Positions 42,508-50,985 of a stretch of 64,000 nt of DNA are shown one piece after another. Every line of letters starts with the position of its first letter. Position 1 is the first letter of the stretch. The position numbers and the translations under genes are program-made. Origin of the DNA: Pseudomonas sp. FeN3W (GTDB lineage Bacteria; Pseudomonadota; Gammaproteobacteria; Pseudomonadales; Pseudomonadaceae); the NCBI GenBank assembly GCA_030263805.2, contig CP136010.1, positions 1,689,001 through 1,753,000 of the forward strand, written 5' to 3'. The notes under the pieces are model-generated. The model saw only the letters and a list, made by a program, of their open reading frames with translations. It was not told where the DNA came from and made no database searches.

Positions 42508-42509
42508 AA

Positions 42510-43727
42510 TTAGACGACGGCACCCAGTTGGAAAATCGGGAGATACATGGCAATGATCAAACCGCCGACCAGCACACCAAGCACCGCCATGATCATTGGC
42601 TCCATCAGAGCAGTCAGCCCGTCGACCATATTGTCGACTTCGTCTTCATAGAACGTCGCCACCTTCGCAAGCATCTCATCAAGAGAGCCGGACTCCTCGC
42701 CAATCGCCGTCATCTGGATCGCCATACTGGGAAAGGTGCCGGTAGTGCGCATCGAAAAGTTCAGCTGCATACCACTGGATACATCAGCCTTGACCTTCAT
42801 GGTCGCATTGCGGAATACCACATTGCCGGTCGCCCCAGCCACCGAGTCCAATGCATCGACCAACGGTACACCGGCGGCAAAGGTAGTGGCCAGCGTGCGC
42901 GCAAAGCGCGCCACCGCAGACTTATAGAGAATATCGCCGACCACTGGAATCTTGAGCAAAAAACGGTCAAACCCATTGCGGAAACGTTCCGATTTGCCGT
43001 GGGCAGTCTTGAAAGCATAAGCCACCCCAAACATGACGAGCAGCACCACGTGCCACCAGGCCTGCAGCGCTTCGGACAAGCCAATCACCATCAATGTAAA
43101 CGCCGGGAGCTCCGCGCCGAAGTTTGCGAAGACGTCCTGAAACTGCGGAACCACCTTGATCAGCAAGATCGCCGAAACAATGATTGCAACCAATACGACG
43201 GCAATAGGGTAATTCATCGCCTTCTTGATCTTGGCCTTCAGGGCCTCGGTCTTTTCCTTGTAGGTTGCCACCCGATCAAGCAGCGTTTCTAGCGAACCGG
43301 ACTGCTCGCCCGAATCAACCAGATTGCAATAGAGATCATCGAAGTATTGAGGCTTCTTGCGCAGCGCGGTTGCGAAGCTATTACCCGCGGCGACCTCCTG
43401 TTTCAGATCATCCACCAGCTTGCGCATGTTCGGATTGTCAAAGCCCTCACCGATGATGTCGAAGGACTGCAATAGCGGCACACCAGCTTTCATCATGGTT
43501 GCCATCTGGCGAGTGAACAGGGCGATGTCCATCGGCTTGATCTTTTTGCCAGCACTGAACAGCGAAACCGACTTCTTGCGCACCTTGTGGGGGTTAACGC
43601 CCTGCTTACGCAGCTGCGCCTTGACCATCGCGGGGCTCACGCCGTTGAGCTCGCCCTTTATCTTCGCGCCCTGCTTGTTTGTCCCTTCCCAGGTGAACAC
43701 ACTGGTTTTTATCGCTTTCTGCGCCAT
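42510..43727 (-). CDS. pilC: Type IV pilus inner-membrane platform protein PilC
   Basis: A 405-residue GspF-family protein with two T2SS-F domains (about residues 70-195 and 275-395), separated by membrane segments AVVLVAIIVSAILLIKVV and VVLLVMFGVAYAF. The repeats KKIKPMDIALFTRQMATMMKAG and AVARFARTLATTFAAGVPL are typical. PilC couples the ATPases to the pilus. It is 1 base from pilB and 2 bases from pilD. Confidence 0.97.
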   Translation of the reverse strand: MAQKAIKTSVFTWEGTNKQGAKIKGELNGVSPAMVKAQLRKQGVNPHKVRKKSVSLFSAGKKIKPMDIALFTRQMATMMKAGVPLLQSFDIIGEGFDNPNMRKLVDDLKQEVAAGNSFATALRKKPQYFDDLYCNLVDSGEQSGSLETLLDRVATYKEKTEALKAKIKKAMNYPIAVVLVAIIVSAILLIKVVPQFQDVFANFGAELPAFTLMVIGLSEALQAWWHVVLLVMFGVAYAFKTAHGKSERFRNGFDRFLLKIPVVGDILYKSAVARFARTLATTFAAGVPLVDALDSVAGATGNVVFRNATMKVKADVSSGMQLNFSMRTTGTFPSMAIQMTAIGEESGSLDEMLAKVATFYEDEVDNMVDGLTALMEPMIMAVLGVLVGGLIIAMYLPIFQLGAVV

Positions 43728-43728
43728 G

Positions 43729-45432
43729 TTAGTCCTTGGTCACCCGGTTCACTTCTTCCAGGCTGGTCACGCCCTGCATGGCTTTAACTAGAGCCGAAGT
43801 ACGCAGATCGTTAAAGCCGTCTTTACGCATCTGGGTGGAAATGTCGATGGAATTGCCGTCCTCCATGATAATCCTGGCCAACGCCGGCGTGTTTTTAACC
43901 ACTTCATAAATACCGACACGGCCTTTGTAACCACCCTTGCAATTGTCGCAGCCGACCGGGCCATAGATTTTGAACGTCCCGATCTTGTCGGCAGGGAAGC
44001 CCTCTTCCAACAGCGCCTCGCGCGGCAGATCGACCTCCTTCTTGCAACTGTTGCAAAGCTTGCGTGCCAGTCGCTGCGCGATGATCAGGTTGACCGAGGT
44101 CGCAATATTGAACGCGGCCACCCCCATGTTGCGAAGACGGGTCAGGGTTTCCGCGGCGCTGTTGGTGTGTAGCGTCGACATGACCATGTGGCCGGTCTGT
44201 GCCGCCTTAATGGCAATTTCGGCGGTCTCCAGGTCGCGGATCTCGCCCACCATGATGATGTCCGGGTCCTGACGCAGAAACGCCCGCAGCGCCTGAGAGA
44301 AGTCCATGCCCTGACGCGGGTTGACGTTGACCTGGTTGATACCCTCCAGGTTGATCTCCACCGGGTCTTCGGCGGTCGAGATGTTCACATCCACCGTGTT
44401 GAGAATATTGAGACCGGTGTAAAGAGATACCGTCTTGCCCGATCCCGTAGGGCCGGTTACCAGAATCATGCCCTGCGGCTGCTTCAGGGCATTCATATAG
44501 AGCTCTTTCTGATCCTCTTCATAACCCAATGCATCGATGCCCATCTGCGCACTGGACGGATCGAGAATTCGCATCACGATCTTCTCTCCCCAGAGCGTGG
44601 GTAGCGTATTGACGCGAAAATCGATGGCCTTATTCTTGGACAGCTTCATCTTGATGCGACCATCCTGCGGCTTGCGGCGCTCGGAGATGTCCAGGCCAGC
44701 CATGACTTTCAAGCGTGCGGAGATACGCGGAGCCAGCTGGACCGGAGGCCGCGCCACCTCATGCAGGATGCCGTCCGTACGCAGGCGTACGCGAAAGACT
44801 TTTTCGTAAGGTTCGAAGTGCAGGTCGGACGAGCCTCCACGAATGGCGTCGAGCAGCATCTTGTTGACGAAGCGCACGACCGGGGCGTCGTCAGCGGCCT
44901 CTCCGCCTTCCTCAGCTTTTCCATCTTCGGTGACGGACTCGACATCGACCCCATCCAGATCGACTTCGCCCAGCTCCTCTAGTCCGGTGGCGCCGCTTTC
45001 GTACAGTTTGTCGATGGCCTCGCCCAGCTTGTCGTCTTCCACCAGAATCGACTCGATGCTCAGCCCGGTACTGAACTGGATATCGGCAATCGATTGATGA
45101 TTAGCCGGATCGGAGATGGCGACATAAAGCTTGGTGCCGCGCTTGGAAAGCGGCAGCACCCGATGTTGGCGGGCCAACTTCTCACTGATCAGATCCTTGG
45201 GCAGCGACTCCTTGTTCAGCGCAGACAGGTCCAGCAGCGCTACACCGAATTGATCGGAAGCAAGCTCGGCTATGGCGCGGCCTTTGGCCAACTTGTTCTG
45301 CACTACATAGGTGACAAAGGGTGTTTTGCCGCGAACGGCTTGAGCCTGCGCCTGCTGGGCCGTTTTTTCGTCCAACACGCCGGCCACGACCATCTGCCGT
45401 GCCAGCCCGGATAGGGAAATGTTTTCGCTCAT
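43729..45432 (-). CDS. pilB: Type IV pilus extension ATPase PilB
   Basis: A 567-residue GspE-family ATPase powering pilus assembly. An N-terminal MshEN-like domain is followed by the Walker A loop ILVTGPTGSGKTVSLYTGL, Asp and His boxes (ISTAEDPVEINLEG, GHMVMSTLHTNSAAETL) and the zinc Cys motif CNSCKKEV with CDNCKGGYKGR. It leads the pilBCD transcript, divergent to pilA. Confidence 0.98.
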   Translation of the reverse strand: MSENISLSGLARQMVVAGVLDEKTAQQAQAQAVRGKTPFVTYVVQNKLAKGRAIAELASDQFGVALLDLSALNKESLPKDLISEKLARQHRVLPLSKRGTKLYVAISDPANHQSIADIQFSTGLSIESILVEDDKLGEAIDKLYESGATGLEELGEVDLDGVDVESVTEDGKAEEGGEAADDAPVVRFVNKMLLDAIRGGSSDLHFEPYEKVFRVRLRTDGILHEVARPPVQLAPRISARLKVMAGLDISERRKPQDGRIKMKLSKNKAIDFRVNTLPTLWGEKIVMRILDPSSAQMGIDALGYEEDQKELYMNALKQPQGMILVTGPTGSGKTVSLYTGLNILNTVDVNISTAEDPVEINLEGINQVNVNPRQGMDFSQALRAFLRQDPDIIMVGEIRDLETAEIAIKAAQTGHMVMSTLHTNSAAETLTRLRNMGVAAFNIATSVNLIIAQRLARKLCNSCKKEVDLPREALLEEGFPADKIGTFKIYGPVGCDNCKGGYKGRVGIYEVVKNTPALARIIMEDGNSIDISTQMRKDGFNDLRTSALVKAMQGVTSLEEVNRVTKD

Positions 45433-45741
45433 GGCGGCCTCGCTCCAATCTATGCCCGCCTTATAGCGTAGATGCCGGTGGCTGCAAACAAGGGCGGCGG
45501 CAAGTGACGTTATTGGTCACATATAGCCCGCGAAGAGTCGGCCATGAGGTGCAACATAGCTATTTTATTTAGGCGCTTGAAGCATGGGACCCGGGCTGCG
45601 CTCGGGAACTAGCTCTCGGTAGCGGCAAGAGCTTGAGGCACTTCACAGTATTGGCCGCTGCGCTCGGCACGGAGGAGAGCTGGCACGCCAACTGCTTTAG
45701 TCCTGGCAGGCTCACAGCCTTAACACTTTAAGGAGATACAC
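45433..45741. other. Divergent pilB/pilA control region
   Basis: These 309 bases separate pilB from pilA. Apart from the sigma-54 promoter near pilA I found no gene and no tRNA. A pilB promoter must lie here too but I cannot assign one. Confidence 0.5.
45681..45696 (+). promoter_or_regulatory. Sigma-54 promoter of pilA
   Basis: TGGCACGCCAACTGCT matches the sigma-54 consensus TGGCACGNNNNTTGCW with one mismatch, with the invariant GG and GC correctly spaced. It lies 46 bases before the pilA ATG. In Pseudomonas, pilA depends on RpoN and the PilS/PilR pair, which are not in this window. Confidence 0.85.
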
Positions 45742-46227
45742 ATGAAAGCTCAGATGCAGAAGGGTTTTACTCTTATTGAATTGATGATCGTTGTGGCGAT
45801 CATCGGGATTTTGGCTGCGGTGGCTTTGCCTGCTTATCAGGATTACACCAAGCGTGCAAAGGTGTCTGAAGGGTTATCTCTCGCTGCTAGCGCGAAAGCT
45901 GCTGTAGCTGAGAACGCTGCTAACGCAAAGCCGTATAACGCAGGATGGACGTCCCCAACTGCAACAGCAAACGTAAAAAAAGTTGATATTGACAATAAAA
46001 CCGGCCAAATCACCATTACGTTTGATAAGCCCGTTCAGGATGATGGCACTCTTATTCTCCGCCCATACACTGGAGCCAACACAGCTCCGACTGCACTGCC
46101 GGATTCGAGCGCTGCATATACTCCTCCTGCCACCAACATCTCTTGGGCTTGCGGTGCAAAAGGCGCAGCAGCGCCTGCCGTCGCCGGCGATCTGGAAGCT
46201 AACCTTGCTCCCAGCAACTGCCGGTAA
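45742..46227 (+). CDS. pilA: Major type IV pilin PilA
   Basis: A 161-residue prepilin. The leader MKAQMQKG is cut before Phe, giving FTLIELMIVVAIIGILAAVA with the essential Glu5. The globular part ends with a Cys pair (ISWACGAKG and LAPSNCR) likely forming the D-loop. TAAGGAGA precedes the ATG. The gene is visibly richer in A/T and uses codons ending in A/T more often than pilB/C/D, as pilin genes that spread by exchange often do. A terminator and a REP array follow directly. Confidence 0.97.
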   Translation: MKAQMQKGFTLIELMIVVAIIGILAAVALPAYQDYTKRAKVSEGLSLAASAKAAVAENAANAKPYNAGWTSPTATANVKKVDIDNKTGQITITFDKPVQDDGTLILRPYTGANTAPTALPDSSAAYTPPATNISWACGAKGAAAPAVAGDLEANLAPSNCR

Positions 46228-46257
46228 ACGCGGTAACGCGGTAAGGCGGATCAATTC

Positions 46258-46288
46258 GTAAGATGGATTAGCGAAGCGTAATCCGTCG
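46258..46288. repeat. Degenerate REP element after pilA
   Basis: The sequence contains GGATTAGCGAAGCGTAATCC, a palindrome related to the B-type REP of the array that follows, here in the opposite orientation. It lies 31 bases after the pilA stop. Confidence 0.6.
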
Positions 46289-46325
46289 CTCACCGCGAAC
46301 CTGCTGTATCCGCCGTTGCAAACTA

Positions 46326-46354
46326 AACGCCTCGCCTTTGTGCGGGGCGTTTTG
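46326..46354 (+). terminator. Intrinsic terminator after pilA
   Basis: AACGCCTCGC / GCGGGGCGTT pair with one mismatch over 10 bases with a 6-base loop and are followed by T residues. It ends the pilA transcript downstream of the degenerate REP. Confidence 0.75.
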
Positions 46355-46387
46355 CTGTTTGAATCGCGGTATGGCGGATCACTTTCC

Positions 46388-47460
46388 GTATGATGGAATC
46401 GCCGAAGGCGCTTCCGTCGGTTACCGCGAATCGGCTGCATCCACCGCCCAACACCGCAACCGCGCCAACCCACTCAAACGTCGGATTACGCCTTCGGCTA
46501 ATCCAACCTACGTTGACTGGACCTCGCGGATCGGCGAACCGCTTTCCGTATGATGGAATCGCCGAAGGCGCTTCCGTCGGTTACCGCGAATCGGCTGCAT
46601 CCACCGCCCAACACCGCAACCGCACCCACCCACTCGAACGTCGGATTACGCCTTCGGCTAATCCAACCTACGTTGACTGGACCTCGCGGATCGGCGAACC
46701 GCTTTTCGTATGATGGAATCGTCGAAGGCGCTTCCGTCGTTTACCGCGAACCGGCTGCATCCACCACCCAACACCGCAACCGCACCCACTCACTCGAACG
46801 TCGGATTACGCCTTCGGCTAATCCAACCTACGTTGCCTGGACATCGCGGAGCGGCGAAACGCTTTCCGTATGATGGAATCGCCGAAGGCGCTTCCATCGT
46901 TTACCGCGAACCGGCTGCATCCACCACCCAACACCGCAACCGCGCCAACCCACTCGAACGTCGGATTACGCCTTCGGCTAATCCAACCTACGTTGCCTGG
47001 GCATCGCGGGCGGCGAACCGCTTTCCGTAATCGCGGTATGGCGGATCACTTTCCGTATGATGGAATCGCCGAAGGCGCTTCCGTCGGTTACCGCGAATCG
47101 GCTGCATCCACCGCCCAACACCGCAACCGCGCCAACCCACTCGAACGTCGGATTACGCCTTCGGCTAATCCAACCTACGTTGACTGGACCTCGCGGATCG
47201 GCGAACCGCTTTTCGTATGATGGAATCGTCGAAGGCGCTTCCGTCGGTTACCGCGAATTGCCTGCAACCATCAACTCGACACCGCAACCGTACCCACCCT
47301 CGCGAACGTCGGATTACGCCTTCGGCTAATCCAACCTACGTTGCCTGAACATCGCGGAGCGGTGAACCGCTTTTCGTATGATGGAATCGCCAAAGGCGCT
47401 TCCATCGGTTACCGCGACTGGGCCACACCTCCGACGGCTGATCCAACTTACACTTTTGGC
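46388..47460. repeat. Tandem array of about seven 160-bp REP/BIME units
   Basis: Units begin at 46388, 46548, 46708, 46868, 47055, 47215 and 47376 (the last degenerate). Each holds an A-type palindrome (GGAATCGCC GAA GGCGCTTCC) and about 60 bases later an inverted B-type palindrome (GGATTACGCC TTC GGCTAATCC). The step is 160 bases except where 27 extra bases, copied from the left flank of unit 1, precede unit 5, which indicates a block duplication. The reading frames through the units shift every repeat and are not coding. Confidence 0.9.
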
Positions 47461-47485
47461 TCATTAATACGTCGAGGGGGCAAGG

Positions 47486-48049
47486 ATGCCTAACTATCGT
47501 CGCGCCCTGGCTCCAGGGGCGAGCTGGTTTTTTACGGTGAATCTTCTTGAGCGGCGCGGCAATGATTTGCTGGTGCGACACATCGATGTTCTGCGGACCG
47601 CCGTCCGGAGCGTGCATCGACTCCATCCCTTTACTATCAATGCCTGGGTGGTTTTACCCGAGCATATGCATTGCGTCTGGACACTACCGCCGGGTGATGC
47701 GGACTATTCGCTGCGTTGGCGCTTGATCAAAACGTTCTTCAGCCGCGCCTTGCCCCTGGACGAATACCGTTCGGCTGTACGCCTGCATCGCGGCGAGCGG
47801 GGTATCTGGCAGCGCCGTTATTGGGAACACCTCATCCGTAACGAAGCCGATTTCCGGCGGCATATGGATTACGTGTATGTAAACCCACTCAAGCATGGCC
47901 TGGTTCGGCGCGTTGGGGATTGGCCCTATTCGAGCTTTCACCGCGACGTTCGTGCCGGGCTGTACCCTGCCGACTGGGCGGGCGATCCGGAGCTTGTATT
48001 GCCAAGAGCCAAGCGTTCTACTCGCGGCCTGATGCATCCTTCTCCGTAG
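47486..48049 (+). CDS. REP-associated tyrosine transposase (RAYT)
   Basis: A 187-residue Y1 transposase related to IS200/IS605 TnpA. The HuH metal motif is PEHMHCVWTLP (about residues 58-68) and the catalytic Tyr lies in the helix HMDYVYVNPLKHGLV (about 131-145). The start ATG 47486 has GGGGGCAAGG upstream. The TAG stop codon falls inside the first bases of a REP (GTAGGATGG), and a REP also lies just upstream, so the gene is bracketed by its probable substrate. RAYTs bind and nick REP hairpins and are thought to spread them. Confidence 0.93.
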   Translation: MPNYRRALAPGASWFFTVNLLERRGNDLLVRHIDVLRTAVRSVHRLHPFTINAWVVLPEHMHCVWTLPPGDADYSLRWRLIKTFFSRALPLDEYRSAVRLHRGERGIWQRRYWEHLIRNEADFRRHMDYVYVNPLKHGLVRRVGDWPYSSFHRDVRAGLYPADWAGDPELVLPRAKRSTRGLMHPSP

Positions 48050-48169
48050 GATGGAATCGCCGAAGGCGCTTCCGTCGTTTACCCCGAACCGGCTGCATCC
48101 ATCGCCCAACGTCGAAACCGCACCCACCCTCCGAAGGTCGGATTACGACTTCGGCTAATGCAACCTACG
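48046..48169. repeat. REP pair flanking the RAYT on its 3' side
   Basis: An A-type REP (48046-48077) and an inverted B-type REP (48137-48169) repeat the layout of the array units with somewhat more divergence and a shorter step. The region to 48278 shows nothing else. Confidence 0.82.
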
Positions 48170-48278
48170 TAAGGCATTGACGGGCTATCGCTGGCCCTCA
48201 CGCAGCCTGCTGGGCTAGCATCGGTCCCTTCTTGCCGCGAGACATGTCGCAGGCGATACCGATTTTTCAGGAGGAACC

Positions 48279-48719
48279 ATGCCCTTTACCGTTTACCTGT
48301 CCGGGGAAATCCATACCGACTGGCGCGTTGAAATCGAGCGTGGCGCCAAGGCCGCCGAACTGGATGTAGTCTTCACTTCCGCCGTAACGGATCACGAAGC
48401 CAGCGATGCCGCCGGCGATTGCCTGGGCGCCGAGCCTAATGGCTTCTGGCGCGACCATAAGTCGTCCAAGGTAAACGCGATCCGCACCAAGACGCTGATT
48501 CAACAAGCCGATCTGGTGGTGGTGCGCTTCGGCGACAAGTACAAGCAATGGAACGCCGCATTCGACGCCGGTTACTGCGCAGCCCTGGGCAAGCCTTATG
48601 TGACGCTCCATGGCGACGACATCGTGCATCCCCTGAAGGAAGTCGACGCAGCCGCCATGGCTTGGGCGACCACCACCGAGCAGGTCGTGGAGATTCTGAA
48701 GTACGTGCTTCGCGACTGA
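48279..48719 (+). CDS. ytoQ: YtoQ family protein
   Basis: A 146-residue protein of the YtoQ family. The start MPFTVYLSGEIHTDWRVEIE and the segments LGAEPNGFWRDHKSSKVNAI and ADLVVVRFGDKYKQWNAAFD are characteristic. The fold resembles nucleoside 2-deoxyribosyltransferases, but the reaction is unknown. A strong CAGGAGG site precedes the ATG. It stands alone between repeats and the cys genes. Confidence 0.88.
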   Translation: MPFTVYLSGEIHTDWRVEIERGAKAAELDVVFTSAVTDHEASDAAGDCLGAEPNGFWRDHKSSKVNAIRTKTLIQQADLVVVRFGDKYKQWNAAFDAGYCAALGKPYVTLHGDDIVHPLKEVDAAAMAWATTTEQVVEILKYVLRD

Positions 48720-48829
48720 TACGGCTGGTTTGCAGGCTGAGCGATGGCCTGTATTCCCCACAGGATGTTTTTCGGCGAGCCCGGAATTGGCCTTGCCAAG
48801 ACGGAGGAAAGCGAAGCACCACATTGATC

Positions 48830-48934
48830 GTAGGGTGCGTTCCACGCACCGAGCGGTATCAGGACGGGAACAAGCCATACCTGGCGTCACGTCTACTGGC
48901 TTCAGCATTTTCCGGTGCGCGGAGCGCACCCTAC
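48830..48934. repeat. Second REP-like family: inverted GTAGGGTGCG pair
   Basis: GTAGGGTGCG (48830) and its complement CGCACCCTAC (ending 48934) bracket about 85 bases. Each arm continues into its own small palindrome (GGTGCG-TTCCA-CGCACC; GGTGCGCGGAGCGCACC). The unit looks like a bacterial interspersed mosaic element different from the 160-bp array. Confidence 0.7.
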
Positions 48935-48964
48935 AAAAGTCCGGTTTCTGATGCGGCAAAACAA

Positions 48965-48994
48965 AACGCCTTGCAGTTCAAACTGCAGGGCGTT
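48965..48994 (-). terminator. Intrinsic terminator after cysNC
   Basis: A 14-bp imperfect stem (AACGCCTTGCAGTT / AACTGCAGGGCGTT) with a 2-base loop is followed on the minus strand by a T-rich tract. It lies 18 bases after the cysNC stop. Confidence 0.82.
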
Positions 48995-49012
48995 GTCGTT
49001 ACCGGTACTAGA

Positions 49013-50911
49013 TCAGATCGCGCCGCGCTGACGCAGCAGATCGATGACCTGCTTGGCACCCTCTTCCACCGTCAGCGACTCAGTGTCGATCACCAGATCG
49101 GCATTGCCCGGCACATCGTAGGGGAAGGACTCGCCGGGAATGTTGTCATCGCCAGCAGCGTACAAGCCTTGCGGATCGCGTTGCTGACAGGTCAGCGGCG
49201 AAGCCTGGACATAAACCGTAAGCAGGCGATCCGCACCTACCAACGCCTTGGCCTGTTCGCGGCCTTCGGCATCCGGTGCGACGAAGGCCGCCAGGGTCAA
49301 AAGACCCGCCTCGTTGAACTGGCGCGCCACTTGGGCGGCACGGCGCCAATTCTCGGTGCGACCGGCACGGTCCTGCGGCAGGCCCTTGTTCAGGTCGTGG
49401 CGCAGGTTCTGGCCATCCAGTACGTAAACAGCCCGCCCCATATCGAACAGTTTGCGCTCCACGGCGTAGGCCAAGGTGCTCTTGCCGGCACCGGACAGCC
49501 CGGTAAACAGCACAGTGGCAGGTTGCTGGCCAAAGCGGATCGCGCGCTCTTCGGTCGATACGTGAGCCAGCGCACCGTGATGCCCAGTAGAACCATGAGC
49601 AAGCGGATCAGCGATGATCATGCCGGCACCAACGGTGCCGTTGGTGAGCCTGTCGATGACGATGAATGAGCCAGTGGTGCGGTTCTGCGCGTAGCCATCC
49701 AGCGCGATCGGCGCATCCAGGCTGACCTTGACGCGACCGATTTCGTTGAGCTGCAGGCTGCTCGCAGCGCCCTTCTCCAGCGTATTCACATCCACCTTGT
49801 GGGCGATACTGGCGATGGAGGCCGGCACGTAGCTGGTAGCGCGCTTGATATCGTATTTCTTGCCCGGCAGCATCGGCTCTTCGCCCATCCAAACGAGCAT
49901 CGCCTCGAAGCCGTCGGCGATACGCGGACGACTATCGGCATGCACCAGCATGTCGCCCCGCGAGACATCGATTTCGTCTTCGAGCGTCAGGGTAACGGCT
50001 TCACCCGGCGTCGCCTGCTCGAGTTCGCCATCGAACGTGACGATGGACTTGACCCGACTGATCTTGCCGGACGGCAGCACGGCGATCTCGTCGCCTTTGC
50101 GCACGATGCCGCTCGCCAGGGTGCCGGCGAAGCCGCGGAAGTTGAGATTCGGGCGGTTGACGTACTGCACCGGGAAGCGCAGGTCGTCGAAGTTACGGTC
50201 GCCGGCGATCTCGACACTCTCGAGAATCTCCATCAGCGACTGCCCCTGGTACCAGGGTGCGCGCTCGCTGCGATTGACTACGTTGTCGCCCTTCAGCGCC
50301 GACATCGGCACGAAGTGCAGAGACGACGGCTTGAGTTCGATGCGATCGGCAAATGCCAGGTAGTCGGCCTTGATCTTCTCGAACACGTCCTGATCGAAGT
50401 TCATCAGGTCCATCTTGTTGATGGCGACGACGATATGCTTGATGCCCAGCAACGAGGTGATGAAGCTGTGGCGCTTGGTCTGGGTCTGCACCCCGTAGCG
50501 GGCATCTACCAGGATGATCGCGAGGTCGCAGGTGGACGCGCCGGTGGCCATGTTGCGCGTGTACTGCTCGTGGCCGGGGGTGTCGGCAATGATGAACTTG
50601 CGCTTGGCGGTACTGAAATAACGGTAGGCAACGTCGATGGTGATGCCCTGCTCGCGCTCGGCCTGCAGCCCATCGACCAGCAGCGCCAGATCGACGTCTT
50701 CGCCAGTGGTACCGACCTTCTTGGAGTCGCGGGTGATCGCTTCAAGATGGTCCTCGTAGATCATCTTCGAATCGTGCAGCAGGCGGCCGATCAGCGTGCT
50801 CTTGCCGTCATCGACGTTGCCGCAGGTCAGGAAACGCAGGAGTTCCTTGCGCTCGTGTTGCGCCAGGTAGGCGAGGATGTCGGCGGAAATTAGGTCGGAT
50901 TGGTGGCTCAT
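49013..50911 (-). CDS. cysNC: Bifunctional sulfate adenylyltransferase large subunit / APS kinase
   Basis: A 632-residue fusion. Residues 1-430 are the EF-Tu-like GTPase CysN (G1 GNVDDGKST, G3 DTPGHEQYTRN, G4 NKMDL); residues 455-632 are the APS kinase CysC (P-loop GLSGAGKSTLAYAV). With CysD it makes APS from sulfate and ATP driven by GTP, then PAPS. ATG 50911 is the start that fits CysN proteins; the longer frame reads through the 7-mer repeat. In P. aeruginosa cysD directly precedes it; here a four-helix-bundle gene intervenes. Confidence 0.97.
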   Translation of the reverse strand: MSHQSDLISADILAYLAQHERKELLRFLTCGNVDDGKSTLIGRLLHDSKMIYEDHLEAITRDSKKVGTTGEDVDLALLVDGLQAEREQGITIDVAYRYFSTAKRKFIIADTPGHEQYTRNMATGASTCDLAIILVDARYGVQTQTKRHSFITSLLGIKHIVVAINKMDLMNFDQDVFEKIKADYLAFADRIELKPSSLHFVPMSALKGDNVVNRSERAPWYQGQSLMEILESVEIAGDRNFDDLRFPVQYVNRPNLNFRGFAGTLASGIVRKGDEIAVLPSGKISRVKSIVTFDGELEQATPGEAVTLTLEDEIDVSRGDMLVHADSRPRIADGFEAMLVWMGEEPMLPGKKYDIKRATSYVPASIASIAHKVDVNTLEKGAASSLQLNEIGRVKVSLDAPIALDGYAQNRTTGSFIVIDRLTNGTVGAGMIIADPLAHGSTGHHGALAHVSTEERAIRFGQQPATVLFTGLSGAGKSTLAYAVERKLFDMGRAVYVLDGQNLRHDLNKGLPQDRAGRTENWRRAAQVARQFNEAGLLTLAAFVAPDAEGREQAKALVGADRLLTVYVQASPLTCQQRDPQGLYAAGDDNIPGESFPYDVPGNADLVIDTESLTVEEGAKQVIDLLRQRGAI

Positions 50912-50922
50912 TGCATTCTCCG

Positions 50923-50950
50923 AGCTGGAAGCTGGAAGCTGGAAGCTGGA
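50923..50950. repeat. Four perfect tandem copies of AGCTGGA
   Basis: The 7-mer AGCTGGA repeats four times without error, ending 12 bases before the cysNC start on the coding strand. It is the left flank of the four-helix-bundle cassette. Confidence 0.9.
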
Positions 50951-50985
50951 AGTAACAGCTCCTCGCATCGACAACTTGCGCTCTG

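Noticed and set aside
45433..46387. tRNA-Thr gene next to pilA, as in P. aeruginosa
   Set aside because: I found no cloverleaf or T-loop GTTCRA pattern in either flank of pilA.
46390..47329. Series of overlapping 90-116 residue ORFs starting MMESPKALPS in the repeat array
   Set aside because: They are readings of the 160-bp REP unit. 160 is not a multiple of 3, so the frame shifts each unit, and there is no ribosome site or codon constraint.
46388..47460. CRISPR array
   Set aside because: The repeat unit is 160 bases with two palindromes and near-identical content between palindromes, so there are no unique spacers, and no cas genes are present.
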